From a virus, in the IMG/VR virus record IMGVR_UViG_3300046516_001081, positions 1 to 51,902 of that record: a stretch of 51,902 nt of DNA. The stretch is one strand, 5' to 3'. How positions within the stretch are numbered: the stretch's first letter is position 1; each line of letters begins with the position of its first letter. Positions 7,279-16,846 of the stretch are shown here, piece after piece. The notes beneath the pieces are model-generated. The model saw nothing but the letters and a program-made list of their open reading frames with translations, was not told the DNA's origin and did not search any database. The translations under genes and the position numbers were made by a program.

Positions 7279-8802
7279 CTAACTCCGGAACTGCGCGGCG
7301 GCGTCACGGCCGGCTGGCGTTGGGTTTGTCGCCGAGGGGTCCGCGGCCATCGGCGCGCCGTTCAGTGCCGCGGTGACCTGGGCCTTGTCGTAAGCGAGCA
7401 AACATTGCTGCCTCAGTGCCTCGCGATCCTGTTCTTCGGCGCAATTCAGAACGGCCGAAACGAACGCGTCCTCGGCTTCGACACCATCGGTCAGCAGTTC
7501 CGCCCAACTCAACAAGCGGCGAAGCCCAATCCCCGCGGTCAATTGCTGTCCCTCGGCCGCGGCCCTTGTCGTTGCTGCCGCGGCGATCAAGAGCGAAGCC
7601 AGTTCCGGCGTGCATCCGGTATAGGAAACGATGATGTCCCGTTCCTGATCGGCCGGCATATAGTCGAATTTTACGCGCACCCCGAAACGATCAAGAAACG
7701 CCAAATTCAACTTGTTGGTGTCGGTAAAGCCTCTTCTCGCACCGCCGCCAGTTCCGTTTGTGTTGTCGCCGGCGATGAAAATCACGCCTTCGGCAACTTT
7801 CACGCGCCGGCCGGTTTCGCCGACATATAAAACCCTGTTCGCCAACACATTCTGCATGACGAACAAGGCGCCCGGGCGTGCGAGTGAAGGCTCGTCGATC
7901 AGGACAACGCAACCGGGCGTCTGAATTGCGCGCGTCAGCTGGCCATCCTGCCAAGTAACCGCACCATCAGCACTCGGGACCGTCATCCCCACCAGCGTCG
8001 GGGCATCGGTGGCGCTGTCACAGGATATCAGCGCGAAGGGCCTCCCCGTCCGCGCGGCCAACTGCATTGCCCACTCGGTCTTGCCCGTGCCGGGGGGACC
8101 ATACAGGAACGCGTTCCGGCCGCGCGCGATCTGTGTCAACGCGATGGCAGTCTGCGGTTGCGGCCAGATATACCGCACGTTGATCTTGGGGGTGTCAGGG
8201 TGCGTCCCGTTCCAAAGCTTGGTGACGCGTGCGCCTAACGCGCCTTTCACGCCGCAAAGCTTCTTCCAGGTTTCTTCCTTCCCCGTGCAACGCGCGATGT
8301 GCATGGCGGTCCCTGCGGTCCCCGCGGTCCCGGTAGCGCAAGGCGCGGCAGGAACGGGAACTTCGACCGTGATGGTCACCGGCGGCTTGTTTGCCTGCGT
8401 GACCAGCTCGCGCAACCGCGCGTCAAGGGCGCCAAAGCCACCCGACACGATTAGTCCCCGCACCGCGGCAACCTGGGCTTCGATATCCTGGGCCTCGCCG
8501 GCGTCCTGCATCATGGCTTCGGCAGTAGCGTATGCGTCGGCCTCGGCCTTATCGGCTGTTGCCCCGTCCTGGGCGTCCTCGCCGTCCTCGGCGCCGGCGT
8601 CCTCGGCGGGACCGGTTTCGCGAGGGGCCGCGGCGTTCATGGTGGCGATGGCGTCAATGCCCAGGGCGCGCGCCACATCGATCAAGTCAGAAAGGCGAAG
8701 ATCATTGATCTTGCGGCCGGCCAGGATGGCAGCGGCGCCGGGGTGCGCGCGCACCGCGGCGCGCAACGCGTTGCGCCGGATGGCGCTAGGGGTATTGGTC
8801 AT
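7279..8802 (-). CDS. MoxR/CobS-like AAA+ ATPase
   Basis: 507 aa. The frame is open to 8916, but ATG at 8802 has an AAGGACG ribosome-binding site and gives a sensible N-terminus. A helical N-terminal domain (NDLRLSDLIDVARALGI) and an acidic Ala-rich linker precede the ATPase core: Walker A GPPGTGKT (235-242), Walker B VVLIDEPS near residue 300, a DNTNGTGGGARRG sensor/arginine region, and FLDRFG. The order and motifs fit the MoxR group, close in style to CobS. It is the first gene of the leftward pair with the VWA/HExxH protein and should power remodelling of its target. Confidence 0.8.
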   Translation of the reverse strand: MTNTPSAIRRNALRAAVRAHPGAAAILAGRKINDLRLSDLIDVARALGIDAIATMNAAAPRETGPAEDAGAEDGEDAQDGATADKAEADAYATAEAMMQDAGEAQDIEAQVAAVRGLIVSGGFGALDARLRELVTQANKPPVTITVEVPVPAAPCATGTAGTAGTAMHIARCTGKEETWKKLCGVKGALGARVTKLWNGTHPDTPKINVRYIWPQPQTAIALTQIARGRNAFLYGPPGTGKTEWAMQLAARTGRPFALISCDSATDAPTLVGMTVPSADGAVTWQDGQLTRAIQTPGCVVLIDEPSLARPGALFVMQNVLANRVLYVGETGRRVKVAEGVIFIAGDNTNGTGGGARRGFTDTNKLNLAFLDRFGVRVKFDYMPADQERDIIVSYTGCTPELASLLIAAAATTRAAAEGQQLTAGIGLRRLLSWAELLTDGVEAEDAFVSAVLNCAEEQDREALRQQCLLAYDKAQVTAALNGAPMAADPSATNPTPAGRDAAAQFRS

Positions 8803-8895
8803 TGGGGCGTCCTTGTGTGTAGGGTGTGACAGATCGTTCCCCGCGGCCGTGACAGACACGACGGGGACACAACAAATAGTAGGCAAGACACGAAG
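8803..8895. promoter_or_regulatory. Divergent promoter region between MoxR ATPase and TerS-like gene
   Basis: GTGACAGA occurs twice in direct orientation (8826-8833 and 8849-8856), 23 bp apart, about two helical turns, which is a typical operator layout. A CACAACA motif (8868-8874) lies 22 bp before the rightward start. No strong -35/-10 pair was seen. Confidence 0.4.
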
Positions 8896-9366
8896 ATGCA
8901 ATCCCTTCCGCTGCAAAAAGCACGCCGGTGCGCGAGCTGCGGTTCAATGGCGATCCGTGGCAGCATGTTTTGCAAGTGGCACCAGCCCGATTATGTGCGC
9001 GCCAGGGACCGGGGGCCGCGAATACGGAACCATGGCGCGGGACCGGGACCGGGCGCCCAGGGACAACAGGATTTAGGCTCGGCGGGGACAACGGGGGGCA
9101 ATACGGGTCTGCCCCGCAATGTGGTAACCGGTTATGTCAGTCCGGCGCGGCAAACCCTGCTACAAATCGCGCGCGACACTAAAGCTAGCGCCACGGCGCG
9201 GACATCAGCAGCACGCGCACTCGCTGAATTAGACGGTTATCTAGGCAAACATCAGCAGGCGCCGGACCGCACGGCAGATAGCCTGTTGTCCTCGTTGTCC
9301 CGTGCTGATTTGGTGCGCGAACTTGCGAGGCTACGTGCGCGGTCCTCTGCATCCGACAGCACGTAA
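8896..9366 (+). CDS. Putative terminase small subunit (zinc-motif HTH type)
   Basis: 156 aa. The N-terminus has RCASCGSMAIRG-FCKWH, a short C-x2-C...C-x2-H zinc knuckle like that at the start of some phage small terminases. A Gly-rich linker follows. The C-terminal half (ARDTKASATARTSAARALAELDGYLG) resembles the helical region seen in small terminase subunits before oligomerisation. It is the first gene of the rightward virion block. TerL is 7.5 kb away, with tail genes between, so the role is inferred from sequence style and position. It could also be a late-gene regulator. Confidence 0.45.
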   Translation: MQSLPLQKARRCASCGSMAIRGSMFCKWHQPDYVRARDRGPRIRNHGAGPGPGAQGQQDLGSAGTTGGNTGLPRNVVTGYVSPARQTLLQIARDTKASATARTSAARALAELDGYLGKHQQAPDRTADSLLSSLSRADLVRELARLRARSSASDST

Positions 9367-9525
9367 ACCCTTGGGGCAGTAAGCGTTTCTACATCCTGGC
9401 AGGGGACCGCATCGCGCTGTCCCTGTCCCGGGACACACGCGCGCCGCGGTCCCGGCATGGGGGCGCCCGCCCCCCGGAGGGTCCCGCGCGCGCCGCTGAT
9501 CCATATGATTGGCTAGGGGACTAAA

Positions 9526-9540
9526 TTTCAATATTTGAAA
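9526..9540. promoter_or_regulatory. Palindrome TTTCAATATTTGAAA
   Basis: Perfect 6-bp arms around TAT in an AT-rich island of an otherwise GC-rich sequence. Looks like an operator or a melting site; the ATTTGAA half repeats once more at 9542-9548. Confidence 0.5.
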
Positions 9541-9562
9541 CATTTGAATACCACTTCGTAAT

Positions 9563-9583
9563 CAAGTTTTGACCAAGTTTGAC
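9563..9583 (+). promoter_or_regulatory. Tandem direct repeat CAAGTTT(T)GAC with TTGACA
   Basis: Two nearly identical copies side by side. The second ends in TTGACA (9579-9584), a consensus -35. A matching -10 is not clear: 17 bp later lies TAACCC. An activator-dependent late promoter would explain this. Confidence 0.4.
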
Positions 9584-9812
9584 ATCTTCGGTTTCCCCCC
9601 ATAACCCCACCCTATGGGGCCTCCTGTTTCTTGAATATAGGGGGGTTTCTGCAACGTTTTGGCGGAGCTGTCTGGGGGTCTGCCTGGTAACCGCGGCGCG
9701 CGCCCCAGGGCTGCCCTGGCCCCCCTGTCAAGCCTCTCGGGCCGGCTGAGCGTTGCGTTTTTGTATTGTGTCGCGCTAGTGTCGTGCGTTCTTGTGTGGG
9801 GACAGCACCCAG

Positions 9813-12800
9813 ATGGATGGCTCGTCACGCCCGCGCGCGCCCCAGCCAGCGCCACCTGACCGCGCGTTTTCCTTTACCGATTGGCAGACAAACAACCCAA
9901 CGGCGCCGCCGCCGGGGGACAAAATCGACGCCGAGTTGGATCGGACCAATCAGGCCGTCGAAGACGTCATCGAGTGGGTTTCCACGAGCCTGAACTCGGA
10001 TGGGTCGCTGGTCGAGCCGCCCGGGACCGATCCCCCGCCCCCGACCGGGGCCGTCGCCGAGGCTGAAGAGTGGGCTGTTGTGTCCCAGGCGTGGGCTGAG
10101 CACATGCCGGACACCATTCCACCCAACATTCTGGCGGAAATGGCGATCACCGGCGAGCATTGGTCGGCGCGCTGGTGGGCCAAGCAGGCGGCAGATCAGG
10201 TGCAGAACCCTGACGCCCCCGACGATGGGTTCACCTACGGGCGGATGGCGCATCACTGGGAGCAGGTGCTGCCCCTTACCGGCGGGACCATCGACGGCAC
10301 TTTGACCGTCCTCGGGACCCCCTCCGATGGGGCGATGCACGTGCGTTCGGCGGCGGAATGGCCTGGGACCGTCTACCACATCGACAACGACACCGGTGGC
10401 GCTTTCCTGCGCAGCAACCGTGAAGGTCTCGCCCGCTGGCTCGTCTACCTGGGGGACGATGCCCCCGAGACGGGCGGCAATCAGGGCACGAACTTCAAGA
10501 TCAGCCGCGCCGACGATGCCGGGAACGAAATCGACTTCCCGATCCAGATCGACCGTGCCACCGGGCAGGTGCTGATCAATGGTGTCGCCGGCGGCAGCGG
10601 GGGCAGCGGGCTGACGCCGCAACAGATCAGCGCGCTCACCTACGGGGTGAAGTCCGATTATCAGGTCCTGCCCGGTGCGGTCAGCTGGAACGGGACAACG
10701 GTGACCGTCGCCGGGGCGAATTTCACTATCGCTCCTGGCCCGAACAACCCTTACCTGATCATGCCCGCCGGCGGCCCTGGCGGTGGTCCTCAGATCGTGC
10801 GGATCGTCAGTGCCTCGGGCACCACGGCGACGGTGGATGCCTCACCGGCCATAGCGGCGATCGGCGGCTCGATCAGCGGCACCACCCTCACCGTCACCAG
10901 CACCCCGCCGCTGCGCACCGTGATGCCAGGGGCTGTCCTGTCCGGGACCGGCGTCACCCCCGGCACGGTGATTGTCGCGCAGCTCACCAGCAACACCGGC
11001 AACCCCAGTGACGTGGGCGGTGACGGCACCTACCAGGTGAGCGTTTCGCAAACGGTCGCCTTGACCACGCTGGCCCTCTCCTACGCGTTCAGCGGTCTTG
11101 CGTTTACCTTCGGCGGCCCCGGCCTGTCCCCGAACAACATCACGATCACCAACCCCGGCGCGACGGATGCGCGCGTCGGCGATGTGCTAACGGCGTTGGG
11201 CGGCGACGTGATCCGTGCCGGCACTTTCTATGTGTCCCAGACCAAAGTCATGTCAGCGAGCGTTGCGGCCGCAGGCAGCGGTGGCGCCCCTGGCCCCGTC
11301 TACCTGCGCGGCACCACCGGCCACGGGCGGCGGGTGATCCTGCTCGGCAACGTGCTGCCTGATGGCACGCTCGATCCAGCCAGCCTGTCGGTCTACGACG
11401 CAGGCGCCTACTGGCAAAATATCGCCGCGCTGGAAACCGGCGCACCAACAACTAACGAGCCGCTGTCGGCAGCACCTTTTGCAACAACAATGCCAGGGAG
11501 TTGGGTTGATAACGGTTCAACCATCACCATTGGCCTCGTGCATCCATCGGTGCTGCCTTACATCCATCTGGGCGCGAGCGTCACCGCATCATCGGACACA
11601 GCGGGAGTTGTCGGCATCACCGCGCAGTCCGTGGTTACGGCGATCGATAGCACGGGCACTGTCATCACCATCAACCCCCCGGCGGTTGGTGCTGGGACCG
11701 GGAACAATGTCACCTTCACCGATAACCTGCATCCGATTGGGTTCTCGGTGACGTTTGCGAATAATTCAACAACCATAACGGCTACCGCACCGCTACCCGC
11801 CAACGTGACGGTGGGACAGGCAATCTCCGGTCCTGGCCTGTCCGGCATCGGCGATCCGACCGACCCAAATTCGACCTACATCACTGCCATCGCGGGCGAT
11901 GGTGTGACGATCACTATATCGAACGAAACCAACGAAGCAACAGTACAACCGGTGCATTGCAGCGCCGTGCCCTATCTCCAGGGTGTTACTGTAAACTTAA
12001 ATTTCGGCGTGTCGGTGGTGTCCTATAAAGACTGGGGTGCGTATCGCGCGCCACCTGCCGGCAGCCCGCCAGCTTTCGATACCACCGGCGTGCATCTTGA
12101 TGGCACTGCGCTCGCTACAACGGTGTCTTTGAAAGCATCGGGCACTGCAACATCTGGGCAAGCCTATGTCCACTACGGCACCGACAACACAGCGGCGATC
12201 AATGCATGGCTCGCGGCGGTGCGCGCGGCGTCCGATACCAGAGGCGTGCGCGCTATTGAAGCAATCGGCATTGAGGCGGTTCTCCCGGCGGGATGTTACC
12301 TGACGCTCGGTAGCGTTGACGCGCGCAACATCTATTATGGCAACGGGCTAAAGTTTCGTTTCCCTGGTGTCGTCATCCACTCTGCGGCAGAGAATGCAAA
12401 CGCCTGGAATGCGGTGGGCGCGCGCTTATACACAATGGAGGGGCCGCTTCAAATTCAGGGAAACAATTGGTTTTCGCCTGATATCGGGTTTTTGCTCGGT
12501 TATCCTGACACGATCCATTTATGTTCCGGCCTGTCATTCACTAACATTGGGGTGGGAGGTCATTTTAAGTTTGCGGCGCGTGTGCTCGGCAATGTGGAAG
12601 TAAGCACATTCATTAACACTCAAAGTAGTAACGCGCGCCCGCCGATTAGTGCGCTCGTTCCCAACTATGCCAGCATGTATGACAGTGACAATCTGTTTAG
12701 CAAATTCCCCACCCCGCAGGGAAATAAAGGATCGTTTGAGGGAACGATTGAGTTCAACCTATCGTCAGTGCATAGCGGGGGCGGAGTGCCGTACTATTTC

Positions 12801-14159
12801 CACGGCACAGGGGCGATGTATGTGCTGCGCGGTTACGCCGCATCGTGGGCAATGCCGTCGATGTTTGTGGCAGGAAACGCCAATCCATATTTGGATATCC
12901 ATTGTGAAGCGAGCCTTCCTGGCCTGCATCTGACGGGACTGAGCGATACGCTGTTCGTGATTGCACCCATCGATCCTACGACGGGCACGGGCAATCCTTC
13001 GTCTGGCTTTAGTGGCACTTTCATCGACGCGGGATTGTTCGCCACCAATTCGCTGTTTGCCTTCGACACTGAGGGTCACTACGGCGCACCAGTAGCCGCG
13101 TGGGGTGCAAGTAATGCGAAGGTTGAAATCAATCCGCAAGCGCGTTCGATGGAGCTGTTCGATGCGACACCTCCAGGAACAATGGTTGGCGGCATCAACT
13201 ATAACGGTGACATCTTCGTCGGATCGGTCCTCTATACAGCGTCAACGCATTACCATAACAGGCTGGGCACCCGCACTGGCAGGCTGATGCTGGGTGATAC
13301 TTCAACCAATTACAGTGCCGATAGCGTCAATACCAAGAGCGTGGTAGCGTCAGACCAGCTTATTGCAGGGAACAATGTTCAGTCGCAGCGCGGCGCAATG
13401 CTGTCGTCACTTGGTTTTCAAGTTACCGATGGCGCTGGAATGCTGCCGGTCTATGCTAGCTTGGTGCGCGGTTCAGTATCGCTTGGCGCAGTGGGAGCCG
13501 CAGGAACCCCAGGCACATCAATCCCGTTCGTTGCATTCCACGGTCCTGGCAACACCAGTGGGACGCCAACACACAAGATTGTCGAACTGACCGCTGGCAC
13601 GCTCGATGTGCAGGGCAACGGAACAAACAACGCTTATGTGCGCGTCGATGGCACGCTCTCGATAGTCGCGCCGCTTACTCTACCGAATGGTTCCGTCGCG
13701 GTGACGCAGGCTCCCGGCGACAACGACACCAGCGTTGCTACCACGGCGTTCGTCCAGGCGGCGGCGACCGCCGCGGCGGGCGCGATCGTCCTTCCCGCAC
13801 CCGCGACCACGATACCCCTGGTGGAGGGCATCGGCGCCCCTGGCACGCTCACCACCTACGCGCGCGCCGATCACGTGCACCCGGCGTCGCAGGGTGCGGT
13901 GATCAACACGCAGACCATCGCCGCCATCACGGCCAACACGATCACCGTCCCCGCCGGGACCAACCACATCGTGGTGCAGGACAGCATCAACGCGGTGAAC
14001 ACGCTCACGGTGGGCAGCGGCACGCTCGCGGATGGCTACGACATGTGGCTGCACTTCTCCAACGGCGGCAGCTTCGCGGGCGTGCCGGTGTCAGCGCACG
14101 GCAACCTCACCCTCAAGGTGTTTGCCGGCGGCTGGTCGATCCTGGCGAAGTTCGGATAG
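9813..14159 (+). CDS. Tailspike / tail fibre with beta-helix-like region
   Basis: 1448 aa. ATG at 9813 is preferred over TTG at 9792; GGGGACA lies 10 bp upstream. The N-terminal segment (FSFTDWQTNNP, DAELDRTNQAVED) resembles particle-binding heads of podovirus fibres. The middle has SGTTLTV/SGTGVTPGT modules that recur in fibre proteins. Around residue 790 YGTDNTAAINAWL then VLPAGCYL match the start of pectate-lyase-like beta-helix tailspikes. The end carries ATTAFVQ and ARADHVHP, both common in tail fibres. Codon use becomes AT-richer between about 11.9 and 13.4 kb, a hint of exchange of the receptor-binding part. Enzyme activity on host polysaccharide is likely but unproven. Confidence 0.85.
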   Translation: MDGSSRPRAPQPAPPDRAFSFTDWQTNNPTAPPPGDKIDAELDRTNQAVEDVIEWVSTSLNSDGSLVEPPGTDPPPPTGAVAEAEEWAVVSQAWAEHMPDTIPPNILAEMAITGEHWSARWWAKQAADQVQNPDAPDDGFTYGRMAHHWEQVLPLTGGTIDGTLTVLGTPSDGAMHVRSAAEWPGTVYHIDNDTGGAFLRSNREGLARWLVYLGDDAPETGGNQGTNFKISRADDAGNEIDFPIQIDRATGQVLINGVAGGSGGSGLTPQQISALTYGVKSDYQVLPGAVSWNGTTVTVAGANFTIAPGPNNPYLIMPAGGPGGGPQIVRIVSASGTTATVDASPAIAAIGGSISGTTLTVTSTPPLRTVMPGAVLSGTGVTPGTVIVAQLTSNTGNPSDVGGDGTYQVSVSQTVALTTLALSYAFSGLAFTFGGPGLSPNNITITNPGATDARVGDVLTALGGDVIRAGTFYVSQTKVMSASVAAAGSGGAPGPVYLRGTTGHGRRVILLGNVLPDGTLDPASLSVYDAGAYWQNIAALETGAPTTNEPLSAAPFATTMPGSWVDNGSTITIGLVHPSVLPYIHLGASVTASSDTAGVVGITAQSVVTAIDSTGTVITINPPAVGAGTGNNVTFTDNLHPIGFSVTFANNSTTITATAPLPANVTVGQAISGPGLSGIGDPTDPNSTYITAIAGDGVTITISNETNEATVQPVHCSAVPYLQGVTVNLNFGVSVVSYKDWGAYRAPPAGSPPAFDTTGVHLDGTALATTVSLKASGTATSGQAYVHYGTDNTAAINAWLAAVRAASDTRGVRAIEAIGIEAVLPAGCYLTLGSVDARNIYYGNGLKFRFPGVVIHSAAENANAWNAVGARLYTMEGPLQIQGNNWFSPDIGFLLGYPDTIHLCSGLSFTNIGVGGHFKFAARVLGNVEVSTFINTQSSNARPPISALVPNYASMYDSDNLFSKFPTPQGNKGSFEGTIEFNLSSVHSGGGVPYYFHGTGAMYVLRGYAASWAMPSMFVAGNANPYLDIHCEASLPGLHLTGLSDTLFVIAPIDPTTGTGNPSSGFSGTFIDAGLFATNSLFAFDTEGHYGAPVAAWGASNAKVEINPQARSMELFDATPPGTMVGGINYNGDIFVGSVLYTASTHYHNRLGTRTGRLMLGDTSTNYSADSVNTKSVVASDQLIAGNNVQSQRGAMLSSLGFQVTDGAGMLPVYASLVRGSVSLGAVGAAGTPGTSIPFVAFHGPGNTSGTPTHKIVELTAGTLDVQGNGTNNAYVRVDGTLSIVAPLTLPNGSVAVTQAPGDNDTSVATTAFVQAAATAAAGAIVLPAPATTIPLVEGIGAPGTLTTYARADHVHPASQGAVINTQTIAAITANTITVPAGTNHIVVQDSINAVNTLTVGSGTLADGYDMWLHFSNGGSFAGVPVSAHGNLTLKVFAGGWSILAKFG

Positions 14160-14164
14160 CCACC

Positions 14165-16039
14165 ATGACCGCAATCAATCCAATCCCCCTACATGTCAGC
14201 GCCATCGGTGCTGGCCCCGACACCGGGCAGAACGATCTGATCCCCGCGCTGCACCTGAGCCGCTGGGCCACCTCCGGCGTCAAGACGGTCGATATCATCG
14301 GTGACAGCACCGGGACTGATCTGCCGGGACCGAACTATGCCTGGGACCCGACGCAAACGATCTGGGGTGCGCTCAAAGCGGAAATCACGCGACGCAATCC
14401 ACAGCTGAAATTCAACTTCATCAACCGTGCCATCTCATCGACCAACTGGGCTAACCCGGTGATGACCGCAAACCAGCGTGGTGACGCCATTACTGCGCCT
14501 GCTCCTGATTGGTATGTGGATCGCGACAAGGTCTGGCTCGACTATGTGCGCGACGATCAACCCGACACGCTGATCTGGGTTATGGGGACTAACGCACCGC
14601 AATCAGGACAAGACCCATTTCCTGGTGCCACTGTTGCAAACTTCATCAACGACAGTTTCACCCGCATCAATGGTTGGGTGAAAGTGCCTGATATCGTGAT
14701 CTGCACGACGAAGATCGGCAATGCGGCCTTTGGCCCCCCTGGCGATACGCAGGAAGCATTCAAGGCGATGGCGGCGTTCCTGCGCACCTTCGCTCGCAGC
14801 AACCGGAACGGATACGCCGCATTTCCGCGCATAAAATACATCGGCTTGATCGACCTGGGTCGGCAATATGCGGCGCGTGCACTCGGCAAAGACCTCGCTC
14901 ACCAATTTATGTCGCGCGTCCGAAGTGCGATCGTCAGCGGCTACACGCTGACTGGGCCTTACCCCACAGTCAACACTCTCGGCACGACCACTGACGGCGA
15001 CCTGAGCCTGACGCTTTTGTTCCACAATGCTGGTGGAACAAATATGTATAATGCAATCGGCGTAGGTTTTTACATTGCCTTTTCCGGCTTCTCTGCTAAC
15101 CGCATTCACGTCACGCTCCAGAATACAGGAGTGTGGGTGGTCCGCTATCAGTTCATCGGCACCGACACTGATCCGGTCATCACCGGCTTGAACTACAGCC
15201 CACCTGCGGGTGATGTCATAATGACCATCACTCTCAAGGGCGAGGTCATCCGTGTTTCGCTCAACGGCGTCTATGTCATCGACACAGCAGTAGCACGCTT
15301 AATCCAAAATGGTATAGTGCGCATCTTCACAACAACTGCTCCGACCAGTGCCATCGTCTTCGATGTGACCGAATTTCTCGAAGGCATCGGATCGCCTGTG
15401 GTGCAGACGCTTGATCCGACGACCGCATTCGGTGGTCTGACTGGCGGGAATGTAGCAGGTAACAATGTCAATCATCCCTCAAGCACAACTGTGGCGTTGA
15501 TTGATTACTCGACCATTGCTGCATCGAACTTCTCGGCGCCGCTGCCGACAGCAGCACAACTCAGGGATGACAAGATGCAAATCTACTCCGACATGACCTC
15601 GACATCGAACACGGCAATAACTACGGAGGAAATTCTCAAGACCGCGCCGATCCAGGCCAATCAGCTGCAAAACACTGGCGACACGCTGGAAATCGAGGCG
15701 TGGGGCACGCTGGCTGCCACGACCGACAGCAAGACCGTGCGGCTGCGTTGGAACGGTATTGCCGGTGCATCGCTTGTGTCCCCGTTCACGGTGTCAGCTG
15801 CCGGCAATAAGTGGCGCATCATGGGCACGGTCGTGAAAAGTGCAGTCAATGTGCAGCAGCTCAGCGGGCAGGGCATAATCTCCAACACGAATTATGCAAC
15901 CAGCAGCATCTCGTCAGGGGTGGCCGACGCCGCGCCGACGACGCTGGTGGTCACATCGCAGAACGCCACGACCGCCGCCGCCGGCTCCATCACCTGCGAT
16001 GGGTTCCGCGTCAGCTACATCAAAGCGCCTGGCACCTGA
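14165..16039 (+). CDS. SGNH/GDSL-type hydrolase, tail-associated
   Basis: 624 aa from ATG at 14165, 5 bp after the tailspike stop; the longer open frame overlaps that gene. SGNH blocks can be traced: IIGDST with Ser48, a possible Gly/Asn block, VMGTNA with Asn143, and GKDLAHQ giving Asp243-x-x-His246. This would be the Ser-Asn-Asp-His set of an esterase or deacetylase. The second half (residues 260-624) is beta-rich without obvious catalytic motifs, like a carbohydrate-binding or trimerisation module. Next to the tailspike it may remove acyl groups from capsule or O-antigen. It might also be a structural protein with a dead hydrolase fold. Confidence 0.65.
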   Translation: MTAINPIPLHVSAIGAGPDTGQNDLIPALHLSRWATSGVKTVDIIGDSTGTDLPGPNYAWDPTQTIWGALKAEITRRNPQLKFNFINRAISSTNWANPVMTANQRGDAITAPAPDWYVDRDKVWLDYVRDDQPDTLIWVMGTNAPQSGQDPFPGATVANFINDSFTRINGWVKVPDIVICTTKIGNAAFGPPGDTQEAFKAMAAFLRTFARSNRNGYAAFPRIKYIGLIDLGRQYAARALGKDLAHQFMSRVRSAIVSGYTLTGPYPTVNTLGTTTDGDLSLTLLFHNAGGTNMYNAIGVGFYIAFSGFSANRIHVTLQNTGVWVVRYQFIGTDTDPVITGLNYSPPAGDVIMTITLKGEVIRVSLNGVYVIDTAVARLIQNGIVRIFTTTAPTSAIVFDVTEFLEGIGSPVVQTLDPTTAFGGLTGGNVAGNNVNHPSSTTVALIDYSTIAASNFSAPLPTAAQLRDDKMQIYSDMTSTSNTAITTEEILKTAPIQANQLQNTGDTLEIEAWGTLAATTDSKTVRLRWNGIAGASLVSPFTVSAAGNKWRIMGTVVKSAVNVQQLSGQGIISNTNYATSSISSGVADAAPTTLVVTSQNATTAAAGSITCDGFRVSYIKAPGT

Positions 16040-16064
16040 TAACCACTAGTAAGGAACTCTAACC

Positions 16065-16610
16065 ATGACCTTTGATCCGGAAACCGTCACCACGCTACCT
16101 GGATACCGCGTTGGTCTACGAACGCCCAAGGACGGCAGTCTGGCGGCGGGCGAGATATATGTGGAGCTGTCCGCCCCACCCCGGTTGTGGATCGGCGGTC
16201 CCGAGGGCACCGTCGCGCTCCTGGTGGCGACGCCGCCGGTGACGGCACCGATCAACACCGACGTGCCCTACGTGTTCCAGGAAGGGGACCTCCTCACCTG
16301 CACCATGGGCACCTGGACCGGCGAGCCGACCGCCTATGCCTATCAGTGGGCGCTCAACGGGACCGCGACCGGCGATGGCTCTGAAACGCTCACGGTCACG
16401 GTCGATGATGTTGGCCGCACCGCGACCTGCGTGGTGTCGGCCACCAACGACCTCGGCACCACCGAGGCGCCACCCTCCAACGCGCACATTGTCACGGACG
16501 TTGCGGCGCGCACGACCGTCGACCTGCCGTTTTCACCAGACGACGTGAAATCCGGAAGGGTTGCGGAGTTCGAGAACGAGCAGGAAGAGGGGGGTGGGTA
16601 TCGGCGATGA
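16065..16610 (+). CDS. Ig-like domain protein, 181 aa
   Basis: An N-terminal beta segment (LAAGEIYVELSAPPRLWIGG) is followed by an Ig-like domain, recognisable by YQWALNG, then VDDVGRTATCVVSATNDLG with the conserved Tyr/Trp and Cys strands. Such domains decorate phage heads and tails and bind surface sugars weakly. It lies between the SGNH hydrolase and a small gene before TerL, so it is probably a tail or fibre accessory. ATG at 16065 follows AAGGAACTC. Confidence 0.65.
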   Translation: MTFDPETVTTLPGYRVGLRTPKDGSLAAGEIYVELSAPPRLWIGGPEGTVALLVATPPVTAPINTDVPYVFQEGDLLTCTMGTWTGEPTAYAYQWALNGTATGDGSETLTVTVDDVGRTATCVVSATNDLGTTEAPPSNAHIVTDVAARTTVDLPFSPDDVKSGRVAEFENEQEEGGGYRR

Positions 16611-16846
16611 CCCGCCACGCCCAACAACATGGCAGCGACGGGCGTTTCATGGCCGCGGCTGCGGCTTCAGTTGCGGACGAAGCGCCTGAGCTTCAAGTGG
16701 CGCCGCCGAAGCCGTTCACCACTCCGGTCCTGCGCGTGCAGAAGCAGGATTACCGCGACTGGATTGCGGCCACCGGCACGCCACCGATCTACGGAACCTT
16801 CACGGTCTCGGGCGGCATCATCACCAGCACGGGCGGGCAGGTGTGA
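16607..16846 (+). CDS. Hypothetical protein, 79 aa
   Basis: Starts in an ATGA overlap with the Ig-like gene and ends in GTGTGA, overlapping the TerL GTG start. The N-terminus is Ala-rich; the C-terminus (YRDWIAATGTPPIYGTFTVSGGI) looks like a short beta unit. Function unknown. The tight coupling to both neighbours supports a real gene. Confidence 0.6.
   Translation: MTRHAQQHGSDGRFMAAAAASVADEAPELQVAPPKPFTTPVLRVQKQDYRDWIAATGTPPIYGTFTVSGGIITSTGGQV

Larger units (their letters stand above)
9367..9812. other. 446-bp gap with AT-rich pocket; late-promoter or packaging-site candidate
   Basis: The first 150 bp are dense in GGGAC/GTCCC words. Then 9500-9600 is sharply AT-rich for this genome: a TTTCAA-TAT-TTGAAA palindrome (9526-9540), tandem CAAGTTTTGAC/CAAGTTTGAC repeats (9563-9583) and TTGACA at 9579-9584. 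A short hairpin CCCCATA/TATGGGG lies at 9597-9619. No gene is convincing. Position before the structural genes suggests the late promoter and perhaps the packaging start. Confidence 0.5.

Noticed and set aside
9597-9619. CCCCATA/TATGGGG hairpin as terminator
   Set aside because: Short stem, no T-run, and it lies in front of genes rather than behind.
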